Shown here one piece after another: positions 16,829 to 27,214 of a DNA stretch of 64,000 nt. This DNA comes from Cupriavidus sp. 2SB (GTDB lineage: Bacteria > Pseudomonadota > Gammaproteobacteria > Burkholderiales > Burkholderiaceae). The DNA lies in NCBI RefSeq assembly GCF_005503625.1, contig NZ_SCMX01000002.1, positions 1-64,000 on the forward strand, written 5' to 3'. The notes below the pieces were generated by a model. The model ran no database searches. It saw nothing but the letters and a program-made list of their open reading frames with translations, and had not been told where the DNA came from. Both the position numbers and the translations under genes were made by a program. Every line of letters begins with the position of its first letter. Position 1 is the first letter of the stretch.

Positions 16829-17227
16829 TTACTGCGTTCCCGAATAGGTAATCAAAAAGCTTAATGGACCGTAGATTTTCACCTCGGTCCGGTACTCGAA
16901 TCCAATCGAGCGAATCCGCCCGGTATCGTCTTCCGTAATATCCAGATCTTCACCATGGATCGACCGGATATCGTCGATCGAGGCTTGCTTGTCGAAGCTC
17001 GCGGCCAGTTCCTTGCGGTTGCTGGAATTGTCCCGTGCGTAATTCACCGCACGCTTGACCGAAAAATATTCCATCACGCTGGGTATCGACTTCAGCGCGG
17101 GGATTGCCACCGCGATGAGGAGGAGGAGAATCACCAGCAGCGATCCCATCGAAAAGCCACGTGATTTTTTCGTCACGCCAGCACGGGCACAACCCCGGCT
17201 TCCCCGAAACCAAATTTCTTGACCCAT
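16829..17227 (-). CDS. DUF4845 single-pass membrane protein with prepilin-like N-terminus
   Basis: 132 residues from the ATG at 17227 (gaggg ribosome site); a GTG at 17176 would also fit. After a basic stretch ending [24 protein letters not shown] reads like the N-terminus of a type IV prepilin: a Gly-Phe processing point and a hydrophobic helix ending in Pro. The conserved Glu5 is replaced by Ser. The remainder (about 55-132) is a small soluble domain with [13 protein letters not shown]4845 genes are conserved between lepB and rnc in beta- and gammaproteobacteria; function unknown. It lies 4 bases before rnc. Confidence 0.8.
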   Translation of the reverse strand: MGQEIWFRGSRGCARAGVTKKSRGFSMGSLLVILLLLIAVAIPALKSIPSVMEYFSVKRAVNYARDNSSNRKELAASFDKQASIDDIRSIHGEDLDITEDDTGRIRSIGFEYRTEVKIYGPLSFLITYSGTQ

Positions 17228-17278
17228 CTGCGCTGCCCTCGTTTTTGAGTGTTTTGCGCTGCGTGAGACTGCCAGGAC

Positions 17279-18175
17279 TTACTTGAACGACCCCACGCGC
17301 CCGAAATTGCCCAGATTCATCCAGATCATGAATGCGCGGCCGACGATGTTCTTGTCAGGCACGAATCCCCAATACCGGGAATCCAGGCTGTTGTCACGGT
17401 TGTCCCCCATGACGAAATAGTGGCCTTCCGGCACCTTGCAGGTCAGCCCCAGCTGATTGTAAGTGCAGTTATCGCGGAACGGAAAATCCGGATCGGCACC
17501 AGCGATAAACGCGGGCCGGTCAGCATCGTTAAGAATCCCGTGCTGGACACCGCCTGGCAGCGTCTCGAGGAAGTGCCTGGAATATGACAACCGCTCCTCG
17601 TCGAGATAATCGGGCAACTGCGTGTACTCCGCTGGCTTGCCGTTGATCGTGAGCTTCTTGTTCTCGTAACGCACCACGTCGCCCGGCACGCCGATCACAC
17701 GCTTGATGTAGTCGAGCGACTCATCTTTCGGATAACGGAACACCATCACGTCGCCGCGCTGCGGTTCGCCAATGTCAATGACCTTCTTGTTCACCACGGG
17801 CAGACGAATGCCGTAGTTGTACTTGTTGACCAGGATGAAGTCACCGATCAACAGCGTGGGAATCATCGAGCCGGACGGAATCTTGAACGGCTCCACCACG
17901 AACGAGCGCAGCACGAACACTGCCAGGATGACCGGAAAGAAACTGGCCGAATATTCGAGCCACCACGGCTGCCGCAGCTTCTCTTCGGCAAGCTTGGCGC
18001 GCGACCGATCAATCTCCGGGCTGCCCGTTGCCGCCTGCAACTGCCGCTGCGCATCGAACTCCGCGAGCGCCAGTTGGGCCGTGCTGCGGCGTTGACGTTC
18101 GAATACCAGCTTGTCGGCAACCCAGGCAATGCCCGTAATGACCACCAGCACAAAAAGGATCAGTGCAAAATTCAT
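17279..18175 (-). CDS. lepB: Signal peptidase I
   Basis: 298 residues. It cleaves signal peptides from Sec and Tat substrates on the periplasmic face. Two N-terminal membrane helices (about 1-22 and 78-95) flank a cytoplasmic loop. The catalytic Ser is in IPSGSMIPTLLIGD (about residue 103) and the catalytic Lys in DYIKRVIGVPGD (about 158). Box E GDNRDNSLDSRYWG is intact. The lepA-lepB order, with a 48-base spacer, is conserved in proteobacteria. Confidence 0.97.
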   Translation of the reverse strand: MNFALILFVLVVITGIAWVADKLVFERQRRSTAQLALAEFDAQRQLQAATGSPEIDRSRAKLAEEKLRQPWWLEYSASFFPVILAVFVLRSFVVEPFKIPSGSMIPTLLIGDFILVNKYNYGIRLPVVNKKVIDIGEPQRGDVMVFRYPKDESLDYIKRVIGVPGDVVRYENKKLTINGKPAEYTQLPDYLDEERLSYSRHFLETLPGGVQHGILNDADRPAFIAGADPDFPFRDNCTYNQLGLTCKVPEGHYFVMGDNRDNSLDSRYWGFVPDKNIVGRAFMIWMNLGNFGRVGSFK

Positions 18176-18223
18176 GACGGCTCGGAGTGATGTCGTGTTG
18201 TTGTATTCGCCGGAAACGCGCGC

Positions 18224-20017
<1,794 letters not shown>

Positions 20018-20212
20018 CTAGTCTTCTGGGAAACGCAGGCGGTGCCCGGCGGTGTCACGGAGGACGGCGGGCGCGGCAGGAAGGTGGAGCGCAGGAATTG
20101 CGCCAATCCGCGATTTTACCGTATTTTCAAGGACTTCCGGCGCACGAAATGATCACCCCACGCGCGTCCACCGTAACGTGGACGTGCCGGGTGAAGCACC
20201 TATCGGAACGAG

Positions 20213-20238
20213 ATGCGCCGGACGGAGGTCCGGCGCAT
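20213..20238. repeat. Strong hairpin between degP and lepA
   Basis: atgcgccggac (20213-20223) pairs perfectly with gtccggcgcat (20228-20238) around a GGAG loop. It lies 29 bases beyond the degP stop. No T-run follows on the minus strand, so it is a weak terminator or an mRNA-end stabiliser for the rpoE-degP transcript. Confidence 0.6.
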
Positions 20239-20266
20239 CCTGGCACTGAGGGAAACGTCCAGGCGA

Positions 20267-21754
20267 TCAGCGAGTCTGGCTCGGACGCAACGTCAGCACC
20301 TGGGTGGCATCTCCCCGACGTACGAACACCGCCGCCATCTTGTTCTTGTCCAGGTTCTTGACCATGTCGTTGAACTGGCGGGTATTCGCTACATCGGCAT
20401 CGCCGAGCCGCAAGATGATGTCGCCCGGACGAATTCCGGCACGGGCAGCAGGACCGTCCGCGGATTCCACTTCGACACCGCCCTTGATCTTCAACTCGCG
20501 CAGACGGGTTTCGGCAATGTCATTGACGATCAAGCCGAGAGCATTCGGCCTTGCCGACTGCTGCTCCTCGGCGCTATTGCCACGCTTGTCCCCTTTGCGC
20601 GCCGCAGTTCGCGCGGCATCGGGCTCGAGTTCGGTCACCGTGATCTGCACGTCGCGCGTCTGGCCCTTGCGCCATACCTGCAGCGGCACCCGCGTCCCGG
20701 GCTTGGTATCGCCGACCATGCGCGGGAGATCCGAAGCCTTTTCGATATCGCGGCCGTTGAACTTCAGGATGATGTCACCGGCCTCGATGCCAGCCTTCTC
20801 GGCAGGCCCACCCGGCTCGACACTGCCGACCAGCGCGCCACGCGCCCTTCCCAGACCCAGCGAATCTGCCACTTCCTTGGTCACGTCGCCAATCGCCACG
20901 GCGATCCGGCCACGTGTCACCTTGCCACTGACCTTGAGTTGCTCGGTCACGCGCAGGGCCTCGTCGATCGGAATCGCGAAGGAAATGCCCATGTAGCCAC
21001 CGCTGCGGCTGTAGATCTGCGAATTGATGCCGATGACTTCGCCGCGCAGGTTGATCAGCGGACCGCCCGAGTTGCCGGGGTTCACTGCGACATCGGTCTG
21101 GATGAACGGCAGATAGTCGCCCGTATCGCGGCCCTTGGCCGACACGATGCCGGCAGTCACGCTGTTATCCAGTCCGAACGGCGAACCAATGGCGAGTACC
21201 CACTCACCCGGCCGAATCTTGTCGGAGTCGCCGAGGGTCAGTCGCGGCAATCCCGTTGCTTCGATCTTCAGCAGGGCAACGTCAGTACGCTTGTCGGAAC
21301 CGATCAGCTTGGCCTTGAACTCGCGCTTGTCCGGCAGCGTGACGTAGATGGTCTCGGCGTCTGCCACCACGTGGGCGTTGGTCATCACGTAGCCATCCTG
21401 GCTCGTGATAAACCCGGACCCCACGCCACGGCTTTGCTCTTCGCCCTGCCCCTGGGGCGGCTGACCACGACGCGGCGGCGTCGGCGCGCCTGGCATCGGT
21501 ACGCCAAAGAAGCGGCGGAAGAACTCCGCCATCTCATCATCTTCCGGGGTATTGCCGCCGCGCGAGCGCACGCGCTCGGTCGTGCGGATATTGACCACGG
21601 CGGGACTCGCCTTTTCCACCAGGTCCGTGAAATCAGGCAGGTTGTAGTTCGAGGCTGCCGCCTGCGCGTGCCCGACCTCGGAAATGGCTGGTCCGAGCGC
21701 AAGCATGGCGCACATGACCATGGCCCGCGCCACAACTGGGGATCTGGAAATCAT
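20267..21754 (-). CDS. degP: DegP/MucD-family periplasmic serine protease
   Basis: 495 residues. A signal peptide (1-31, ending GHAQA) precedes a trypsin-like domain with triad His128 (TNAHVV), Asp158 (KRTDVALLK) and Ser229 (GNSGGP). Two PDZ domains follow (about 285-370 and 400-485; KAGIEAGDIILKFNG, RAGIRPGDIILRLGD). A Pro/Gln-rich LA-loop region (85-110) contains APTPPRRGQPPQGQG. It degrades misfolded envelope proteins. Its position as fourth gene of rpoE-rseA-rseB-degP is the mucD arrangement of Pseudomonas and Burkholderiales. Confidence 0.96.
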   Translation of the reverse strand: MISRSPVVARAMVMCAMLALGPAISEVGHAQAAASNYNLPDFTDLVEKASPAVVNIRTTERVRSRGGNTPEDDEMAEFFRRFFGVPMPGAPTPPRRGQPPQGQGEEQSRGVGSGFITSQDGYVMTNAHVVADAETIYVTLPDKREFKAKLIGSDKRTDVALLKIEATGLPRLTLGDSDKIRPGEWVLAIGSPFGLDNSVTAGIVSAKGRDTGDYLPFIQTDVAVNPGNSGGPLINLRGEVIGINSQIYSRSGGYMGISFAIPIDEALRVTEQLKVSGKVTRGRIAVAIGDVTKEVADSLGLGRARGALVGSVEPGGPAEKAGIEAGDIILKFNGRDIEKASDLPRMVGDTKPGTRVPLQVWRKGQTRDVQITVTELEPDAARTAARKGDKRGNSAEEQQSARPNALGLIVNDIAETRLRELKIKGGVEVESADGPAARAGIRPGDIILRLGDADVANTRQFNDMVKNLDKNKMAAVFVRRGDATQVLTLRPSQTR

Positions 21755-21888
21755 GAAACGAACTCCCGGGAAAATCAGCGAGAAACGGTTGCGTCGCGAG
21801 GAGACTTCACGCGGAAGTGCCTGCGAGCCCTGCTGCCTGGCAGGCCGGCGAAGAGTGCGTTGCCCTTCGCAGCCAAGCCAGATTCTGG

Positions 21889-22974
21889 TCAGTGTACCTT
21901 GGGCGGGCGATACTCCACGCCGGCCGCGAATTGCTTCACCGTCGCGGCGGGAACCTCTCCCACCACGGTTACCCAGAAATCATTCACCCGCCGCACCACG
22001 ACTTGCGTGGCACCCAGCGACGCCACGCCTTCACGACGCGCACGCTGCTCCGAAACGGGTTCGATGAAAACGGACAGGCCGGTGAGGCCGTCGCTATAGA
22101 CCACCTGCAACACCTCGAACATCGCACCGGACTTGCTGCCCGGCGTCGGCGCGCGCAACTCTCCCAGCGGACGACGAACTTCGCGAATCTTCTGGAAGCC
22201 CTTGAGTGGGGTGTTGATCGACCACCCCTCGTCGGCGATATTGGCCGGCTGGTAGGTGACCTCGTAGCGATTCCAGGAGCTGGCGCCCTTGATGGCACCA
22301 AGAATCCGCTGCTTGTCGGACGGCACACCAATGTCCACCTGCGAGAAGGCAACCTGCTCGAGCACCTTGCCACCCTCGCCCAGCGTCTGGGCACGCATCA
22401 GAAGACCCGAGTTCTTGTCGGCCCACAGCCGTACGGCGTAACGCGCCGTGTCATGCGGCTCCAGCGCGAACACTTCGCACTCAACGCCAGCCACACGCTC
22501 GGCCGCGAGCTTGCGCATGTCGTAGAGATCGAGCACATCGCTCTTGGTCGTGGCCAGCAACGCAGGGAAACGATCCTTGGCTTCCTGCTTCTCGATGACT
22601 ACCAGCTTGGCCTCGGGAATCAGGCTGTGTACGACATCGTTCTGTCGCAGCACCTCGCGCGGCTTGCCATCCAGCGTTTCCAGCCGCTCGTATTCGTTAT
22701 TCGTGAGATCGCTGTAATGCTGGATGCGCGAAGCATGCATGACGCTACCGCGTTGGTAGATCAGCGTGCCGACATAATTCTCACGCTGCGCCGCGCGGTG
22801 AATCTTGTTCAGCCACGCGGTGGCATCGCGCCGGTTCAACGTATTTTCAGACGGCTGCGCCGTTGCGGCGGCAGCGGTCAGGCACAGGGCCAGAAAAAAG
22901 GACCTGCTCAGGCCCCTCTTTCCGCGCACGCCCGCTGCGTTGGCGGACGACCGTCCTTTCTGCATGTCCGGCAT
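21889..22974 (-). CDS. rseB: Sigma-E regulatory protein RseB/MucB
   Basis: A 361-residue periplasmic protein that binds the anti-sigma factor RseA and shields it from proteolysis until envelope stress or mislocalised lipopolysaccharide displaces it. Signal peptide at about 22-40 (SRSFFLALCLTAAAATAQ). The LolA-like N-terminal domain has NYVGTLIYQRGSVMHASRIQ, and the smaller C-terminal domain ends in ..QFAAGVEYRPPK. The start ATG overlaps the rseA stop as TAATG. The long N-region before the signal peptide suggests an internal start may be used. Confidence 0.94.
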   Translation of the reverse strand: MPDMQKGRSSANAAGVRGKRGLSRSFFLALCLTAAAATAQPSENTLNRRDATAWLNKIHRAAQRENYVGTLIYQRGSVMHASRIQHYSDLTNNEYERLETLDGKPREVLRQNDVVHSLIPEAKLVVIEKQEAKDRFPALLATTKSDVLDLYDMRKLAAERVAGVECEVFALEPHDTARYAVRLWADKNSGLLMRAQTLGEGGKVLEQVAFSQVDIGVPSDKQRILGAIKGASSWNRYEVTYQPANIADEGWSINTPLKGFQKIREVRRPLGELRAPTPGSKSGAMFEVLQVVYSDGLTGLSVFIEPVSEQRARREGVASLGATQVVVRRVNDFWVTVVGEVPAATVKQFAAGVEYRPPKVH

Positions 22975-23627
22975 TATTCCTGCGAATTATCCTGGGAGAA
23001 ATTGGCACCGTTGGCCACTGTGCGCATGGTCGGCACAAAGGCATCGGTTGCCACGGACGTGCGGTGCGCGCGCAGATACTCATCAAGGCGCGGATCGCGA
23101 ATCATCTGGGCGCTGTCTGCAGACACGGTGACGATCCCGCCTGCATTGACGGCAGGTGCGCCCGCCTTCACGGTTGCACCAGGCTGCTGGTCGACGCGGG
23201 CCACGATGGCATCCGGCGCACCGCCGTCGGTCGTGCCACGCATTTGCGGTACGACAACCCAGCTGACGGCCGCCACAGCCGCGGCGATTGCCGTGCCCGG
23301 CACGACACGGCGCACCCACGACGGACGCACCAGCATGCGGTGTCGCCCTGCAGCGGCAACCGCCGGCACCAACACGTGCGGCTCGGCTTCGAGCTGGGCG
23401 GAGAAACGCGAGAGAAAGTCACCAGTGGACCCGGCGTGCGCCAGATCCTCGGAACGCAGCGTATCACCGATCAACTGGTACATTGACCAGTCGGCCATGC
23501 CGGCTTCGCCCTTAGCAATGCCCAGCGCCGCATCGACTTCATGCGCACCGAGTTCGCCATCCATCAGGACGGAGACCTGCTCCGCTGCTTCCACTACATG
23601 AACCGACTGCTTATGAGCCTGACCCAT
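22974..23627 (-). CDS. rseA: Anti-sigma-E factor RseA
   Basis: 217 residues from the ATG at 23627 behind a ggggttgg stretch. The cytoplasmic sigma-binding domain (about 14-70) contains EQVSVLMDGELGAHEVDAAL. One membrane helix follows (about 125-145, VVPGTAIAAAVAAVSWVVVP), then a periplasmic RseB-binding tail with DPRLDEYLRAHR. It holds RpoE inactive at the membrane until DegS/RseP-type proteolysis. It sits between rpoE and rseB in one operon. Confidence 0.93.
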   Translation of the reverse strand: MGQAHKQSVHVVEAAEQVSVLMDGELGAHEVDAALGIAKGEAGMADWSMYQLIGDTLRSEDLAHAGSTGDFLSRFSAQLEAEPHVLVPAVAAAGRHRMLVRPSWVRRVVPGTAIAAAVAAVSWVVVPQMRGTTDGGAPDAIVARVDQQPGATVKAGAPAVNAGGIVTVSADSAQMIRDPRLDEYLRAHRTSVATDAFVPTMRTVANGANFSQDNSQE

Positions 23628-23731
23628 TTCCAACCCCAAGAAATTCCATTGAACACCGATAAATCCCGTCACTACTGCTGTCGTTTATCGATGCAGGAAT
23701 AGGCTGCAACGCTGGCTGCACGACATTCTCA

Positions 23732-24331
23732 CTACCACCGCTTGCCCTCCGCCGTTCCCAGCAGGGGCCGCAATTTATCTGCGATCGCTTCGCGCGCCCG
23801 GAAAATCCGCGAGCGCACCGTCCCGATCGGGCACCCCATCGCCTCCGCGATCTCCTCATAGCTGAGACCTTCGATTTCGCGCAGCGTGATGGCAGTGCGT
23901 AATTCTTCCGGCAGCGCTTCCATTGCGCGGTTCACCGTATCGGCAACCTGGCGCGTATGGAGCATGGACTCCGGCGTATTGATATCCCTTAGTTGCTCAC
24001 CGTCCGCAAAAGTTTCAGCCTCTTCGGCATCGATGTCGCTGGACGCTTCGGGGCGTCGTCCCTGGGTGGCCAGGTAGTTCTTTGCAGTGTTGACCGCGAT
24101 ACGGTACAGCCATGTGTAGAAGGCGGATTCCCCCCGGAACTGGGGCAAGGCGCGGTACGCCTTGATAAAGGCATCCTGCGCCACATCCTCCACCTCGGCG
24201 GGGTCACGGACAAGGCGCGAAATCAGGCGAATGATCTTGCGGTGGTACTTCACCACCAGCAATTCAAAGGCCCGTTTGTCGCCCTGCTGGACGCGTTCAA
24301 CAAGAAGCTGATCGGCTTCGCGTTCGCTCAC
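23732..24331 (-). CDS. rpoE: RNA polymerase sigma-E factor (AlgU/RpoE)
   Basis: A 199-residue ECF sigma factor. Region 2 (about 20-95) holds YHRKIIRLISRLVRDPAEVE and YTWLYRIAVNTAKNYL. Region 4 (about 130-185) holds LPEELRTAITLREIEGLSYE and GCPIGTVRSRIFRAREAI. It drives the envelope-stress regulon and is held by RseA encoded next. A sigma-E-type promoter at 24434-24461 indicates autoregulation. Confidence 0.97.
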   Translation of the reverse strand: MSEREADQLLVERVQQGDKRAFELLVVKYHRKIIRLISRLVRDPAEVEDVAQDAFIKAYRALPQFRGESAFYTWLYRIAVNTAKNYLATQGRRPEASSDIDAEEAETFADGEQLRDINTPESMLHTRQVADTVNRAMEALPEELRTAITLREIEGLSYEEIAEAMGCPIGTVRSRIFRAREAIADKLRPLLGTAEGKRW

Positions 24332-24433
24332 GAATGGTTCACCTGCTGCAGTGTATCTCTTGGTTTCGTCGTAACGACAAGCGTTGTATTTTACCTACGA
24401 TCGGTCCATGCGCGGGTATCGCAGAGCGCATTC

Positions 24434-24461
24434 TGTGACCGCAACTACGCAAATTGGTTCC
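24434..24461 (-). promoter_or_regulatory. Sigma-E-type promoter of rpoE
   Basis: On the minus strand GGAACCA, 16 bases, TCACA, matching the ECF/sigma-E pattern GGAACTT-N16-TCnnA. It lies 103 bases upstream of the rpoE start and is consistent with the usual positive autoregulation. Confidence 0.65.
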
Positions 24462-24521
24462 CGCGCATTCCAACCCGGTTGCACCGCGTGCAACCCGATC
24501 AACGCTGCCATCGCACCGCCG

Positions 24522-24561
24522 CAAAGAGAAACCGGGGCGAATCCCTGCGGAAAGCCCCGGT
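24522..24561 (-). terminator. Terminator after fabF
   Basis: Minus strand: accggggc (24554-24561) with gccccggt (24531-24538), 15-base loop, then ttctcttt. It ends the fatty-acid operon before the rpoE promoter region. Confidence 0.65.
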
Positions 24562-24586
24562 GCTCTGGCAATGTCGTCGCGACGGA

Positions 24587-25819
24587 TCAGATGCGGCGGA
24601 ACACGAGCGTGCCGTTGGTGCCGCCGAAGCCGAAGTTGTTCTTCACTGCGACGTCGATCTTCATATCACGCGCCGTGTTGGCCACGTAGTCCAGGTCGCA
24701 CTCGGGATCCTGATTGAAGATGTTGATCGTCGGCGGCGAAACCTGATTGTGGATCGCCAGCACCGTGAAGACCGACTCCAGCCCACCAGCGCCACCCAGC
24801 AAGTGGCCCGTCATCGACTTGGTCGAATTGACAACCATCTTGTAGGCATGATCGCCAAAGGCGAGCTTGATGGCTTCGCTTTCGTTCTTGTCGCCCAGCG
24901 GCGTCGACGTACCGTGTGCATTGAGGTAGTTCACCTCGTCGACGTTGATAGCGGCATTCTTGATGGCAGCTGCCATGCAACGGCGCGGGCCGTCGGTGCT
25001 CGGCGCCGTCATGTGGAACGCATCGCCACTCATGCCGAAGCCAACGAGTTCAGCGTAGATGCGGGCGCCACGTGCCTTGGCCGATTCGTACTCCTCGAGC
25101 ATCATCACGCCGGCGCCTTCGCCCAGCACAAAGCCGTCGCGATCCTTGTCCCACGGACGCGAAGCCGTGGCCGGATCGTCGTTACGCGTCGATAGTGCAC
25201 GCGCAGCGGCGAAACCGCCGATACCGAGCGGCGACACGGTCGACTCCGCACCACCAGCAAGCATGGCATCGGCGTCGCCAGCCTGGATCAGGCGCGCAGC
25301 CAGTCCGATGCTGTGCAGGCCAGTCGTGCAGGCCGTCACGGCGGCAAGGTTCGGTCCCTTCATGCCGTGGATGATCGACAGATGGCCCGAAATCATGTTG
25401 ATGATCGAGCCCGGCACGAAGAACGGCGAAATACGGCGCGGACCACGGTTCGACAGCTCGATCTGTGTTTCCTCGATCATCGGCAGGCCGCCGATACCCG
25501 AACCGACGAGCACGCCGATACGGTCCGCATTCTCTTCAGTAATCTCCAGGCCGCTATCCTTCAGCGCCTGAGACCCGGCTGCAATGCCGAAATGGATAAA
25601 CGTATCCATGTGGCGGGCTTCCTTCGCCGGGATATAGTCCTCGGCGTTAAAGCCCTTCACTTCGCCGGCAAAATGAACTGCCAGAGCGGAGTGATCGAAT
25701 TTGGTAATGGTGGCAATGCCGGACTTGCCGGCAACCAGGTTAGCCCAGCCTTCGGCAACCGTGTTTCCGACCGGAGACACAAGGCCAAGCCCAGTGACGA
25801 CGACGCGACGACGGCTCAC
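24587..25819 (-). CDS. fabF: 3-oxoacyl-ACP synthase II (FabF)
   Basis: 410 residues. This condensing enzyme elongates acyl-ACP with malonyl-ACP. The Cys-His-His triad is visible: Cys164 in [10 protein letters not shown], then [11 protein letters not shown] and [11 protein letters not shown]. The GTG start at 25817-25819 gives the canonical (M)[12 protein letters not shown]; the open frame extends upstream to 25855 without family resemblance. It is the last gene of the fab cluster and is separated from acpP by 217 bases. Confidence 0.96.
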   Translation of the reverse strand: MSRRRVVVTGLGLVSPVGNTVAEGWANLVAGKSGIATITKFDHSALAVHFAGEVKGFNAEDYIPAKEARHMDTFIHFGIAAGSQALKDSGLEITEENADRIGVLVGSGIGGLPMIEETQIELSNRGPRRISPFFVPGSIINMISGHLSIIHGMKGPNLAAVTACTTGLHSIGLAARLIQAGDADAMLAGGAESTVSPLGIGGFAAARALSTRNDDPATASRPWDKDRDGFVLGEGAGVMMLEEYESAKARGARIYAELVGFGMSGDAFHMTAPSTDGPRRCMAAAIKNAAINVDEVNYLNAHGTSTPLGDKNESEAIKLAFGDHAYKMVVNSTKSMTGHLLGGAGGLESVFTVLAIHNQVSPPTINIFNQDPECDLDYVANTARDMKIDVAVKNNFGFGGTNGTLVFRRI

Positions 25820-25957
25820 TATGTTTTCCCACGAGTGTGTGAAGCGGAACTGCAATGACTCAGGATCTGGCCAAACCTGCCGTTAGGATGACTGGCATCT
25901 CGCGCGGCTCCAACTGGCTCGGGATCTTTTACAGCTCAACTTCTTCAAACAGACGAA

Positions 25958-26016
25958 AGCCACAGAAAACATCACGACAGGACCGTAACGGCCCCGCCCG
26001 TGCGCCTTCTGTGGCT
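25958..26016 (-). repeat. Long-range stem in the acpP-fabF spacer
   Basis: agccacagaa (25958-25967) is the exact reverse complement of ttctgtggct (26007-26016), with about 40 GC-rich bases between. It starts 20 bases after the acpP stop. It may stabilise the abundant acpP message or limit read-through into fabF; there is no clear T-run. Confidence 0.45.
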
Positions 26017-26036
26017 CGGAATTCGATGACGACGGC

Positions 26037-26276
26037 TTAAGCCTTGACGTGCGCGGTAGCGTAGTCGATAGCTTGTTGCACGGTCGTGATCTTTTCGGCT
26101 TCCTCATCAGGAATTTCCATGCCGAATTCATCTTCCAACGCCATCACGAGTTCAACCGTGTCCAGCGAGTCTGCACCGAGGTCATTCACGAACGACGATT
26201 CGTTCTTGATATCTGCCTCGGCCACGCCAAGCTGTTCAGCCACGATTTTCTTGACGCGTTGTTCGATATTGTCCAT
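26037..26276 (-). CDS. acpP: Acyl carrier protein
   Basis: 79 residues, acidic. The phosphopantetheine attachment site is Ser37 in [19 protein letters not shown]. It carries growing acyl chains between FabD, FabH, FabG and FabF, all encoded around it, and is activated by AcpS (12996-13424). A ccagggagggtt ribosome site precedes the ATG. Confidence 0.98.
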
Positions 26277-26444
26277 GTAACCCTCCAGGGAAGTTCGACA
26301 AAAAGTGGGCGCATTTTAGCAGGTTTGTACCGCAAAAAATCTGCCTGACTAGCTTTGCAAGATTCGCGCCCGATTGGTTTGAAAAACGACAGCTTTGGCC
26401 GGCTTCTTTCGGCTTCTCCCTCGAAACCGGACCGGATTCCGCAA

Positions 26445-27194
26445 TCAATTCATATACATGCCGCCATTCACGTGCAGCGTAGTGCCCGTGACATAGGCGG
26501 CCTGCGGACCTGCCAGGAAGGCCACCGCATTCGCGATGTCTTCCGGCTGTCCAAGTCGGCCCAGCGGAATGCGGGTTTTCAGTGCCGCATGCTGCTCTTC
26601 CGACAATACCTTGGTCATGTCGGTATCGATGAAACCAGGCGCCACGCAATTGACGGTGATATTCCGGCTGCCAATCTCGGCGGCCAGCGCACGCGTCATG
26701 CCTTCGACGCCAGCCTTTGCGGCCGCGTAGTTCATCTGGCCCGGGTTGCCCGTCGAGCCCACCACCGACGTGATGTTGATGATGCGGCCACCGCGGGCCT
26801 TCATCATCGGACGCAGCACGGCACGGGCCAGACGGAACACCGCCGTCAGGTTCGTATCGATGACCGCCGTCCAGTCGTCGTCCTTCATGCGCATGGCCAG
26901 TTGGTCCTGCGTAATACCGGCGTTGTTCACCAGTACCGCCAGGCCGCCATGCGTCTTCACGATCTCTTCGATCACCGCGTCACAACGCGCGGCGTCGTTG
27001 ACGTTCAGCACCACGCCACGGCCTTTCAGGCCATCGGCCGCCAGGTATTCGCCAATGGCAGTAGCACCCGATTCACTCGTGGCCGTACCGATCACCGTTG
27101 CACCCTGACGTGCGAGTTCGAGCGCGATCGCCCGGCCAATGCCGCGCGATGCACCGGTCACCAGCGCGACCTGATTTTCCAGAGTCTTGCTCAT
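26445..27194 (-). CDS. fabG: 3-oxoacyl-ACP reductase (FabG)
   Basis: A 249-residue short-chain dehydrogenase/reductase that reduces 3-oxoacyl-ACP with NADPH. Cofactor motif TGASRGIGRAIA (about 13-24), NNAG (90-93) and catalytic Ser143, Tyr156, Lys160 (NYAAAKAG). Standard length and position between fabD and acpP; the 168-base gap to acpP may hold an extra acpP promoter. Confidence 0.97.
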   Translation of the reverse strand: MSKTLENQVALVTGASRGIGRAIALELARQGATVIGTATSESGATAIGEYLAADGLKGRGVVLNVNDAARCDAVIEEIVKTHGGLAVLVNNAGITQDQLAMRMKDDDWTAVIDTNLTAVFRLARAVLRPMMKARGGRIINITSVVGSTGNPGQMNYAAAKAGVEGMTRALAAEIGSRNITVNCVAPGFIDTDMTKVLSEEQHAALKTRIPLGRLGQPEDIANAVAFLAGPQAAYVTGTTLHVNGGMYMN

Positions 27195-27214
27195 GTTGCG
27201 TCCGTTCCTTGTTC

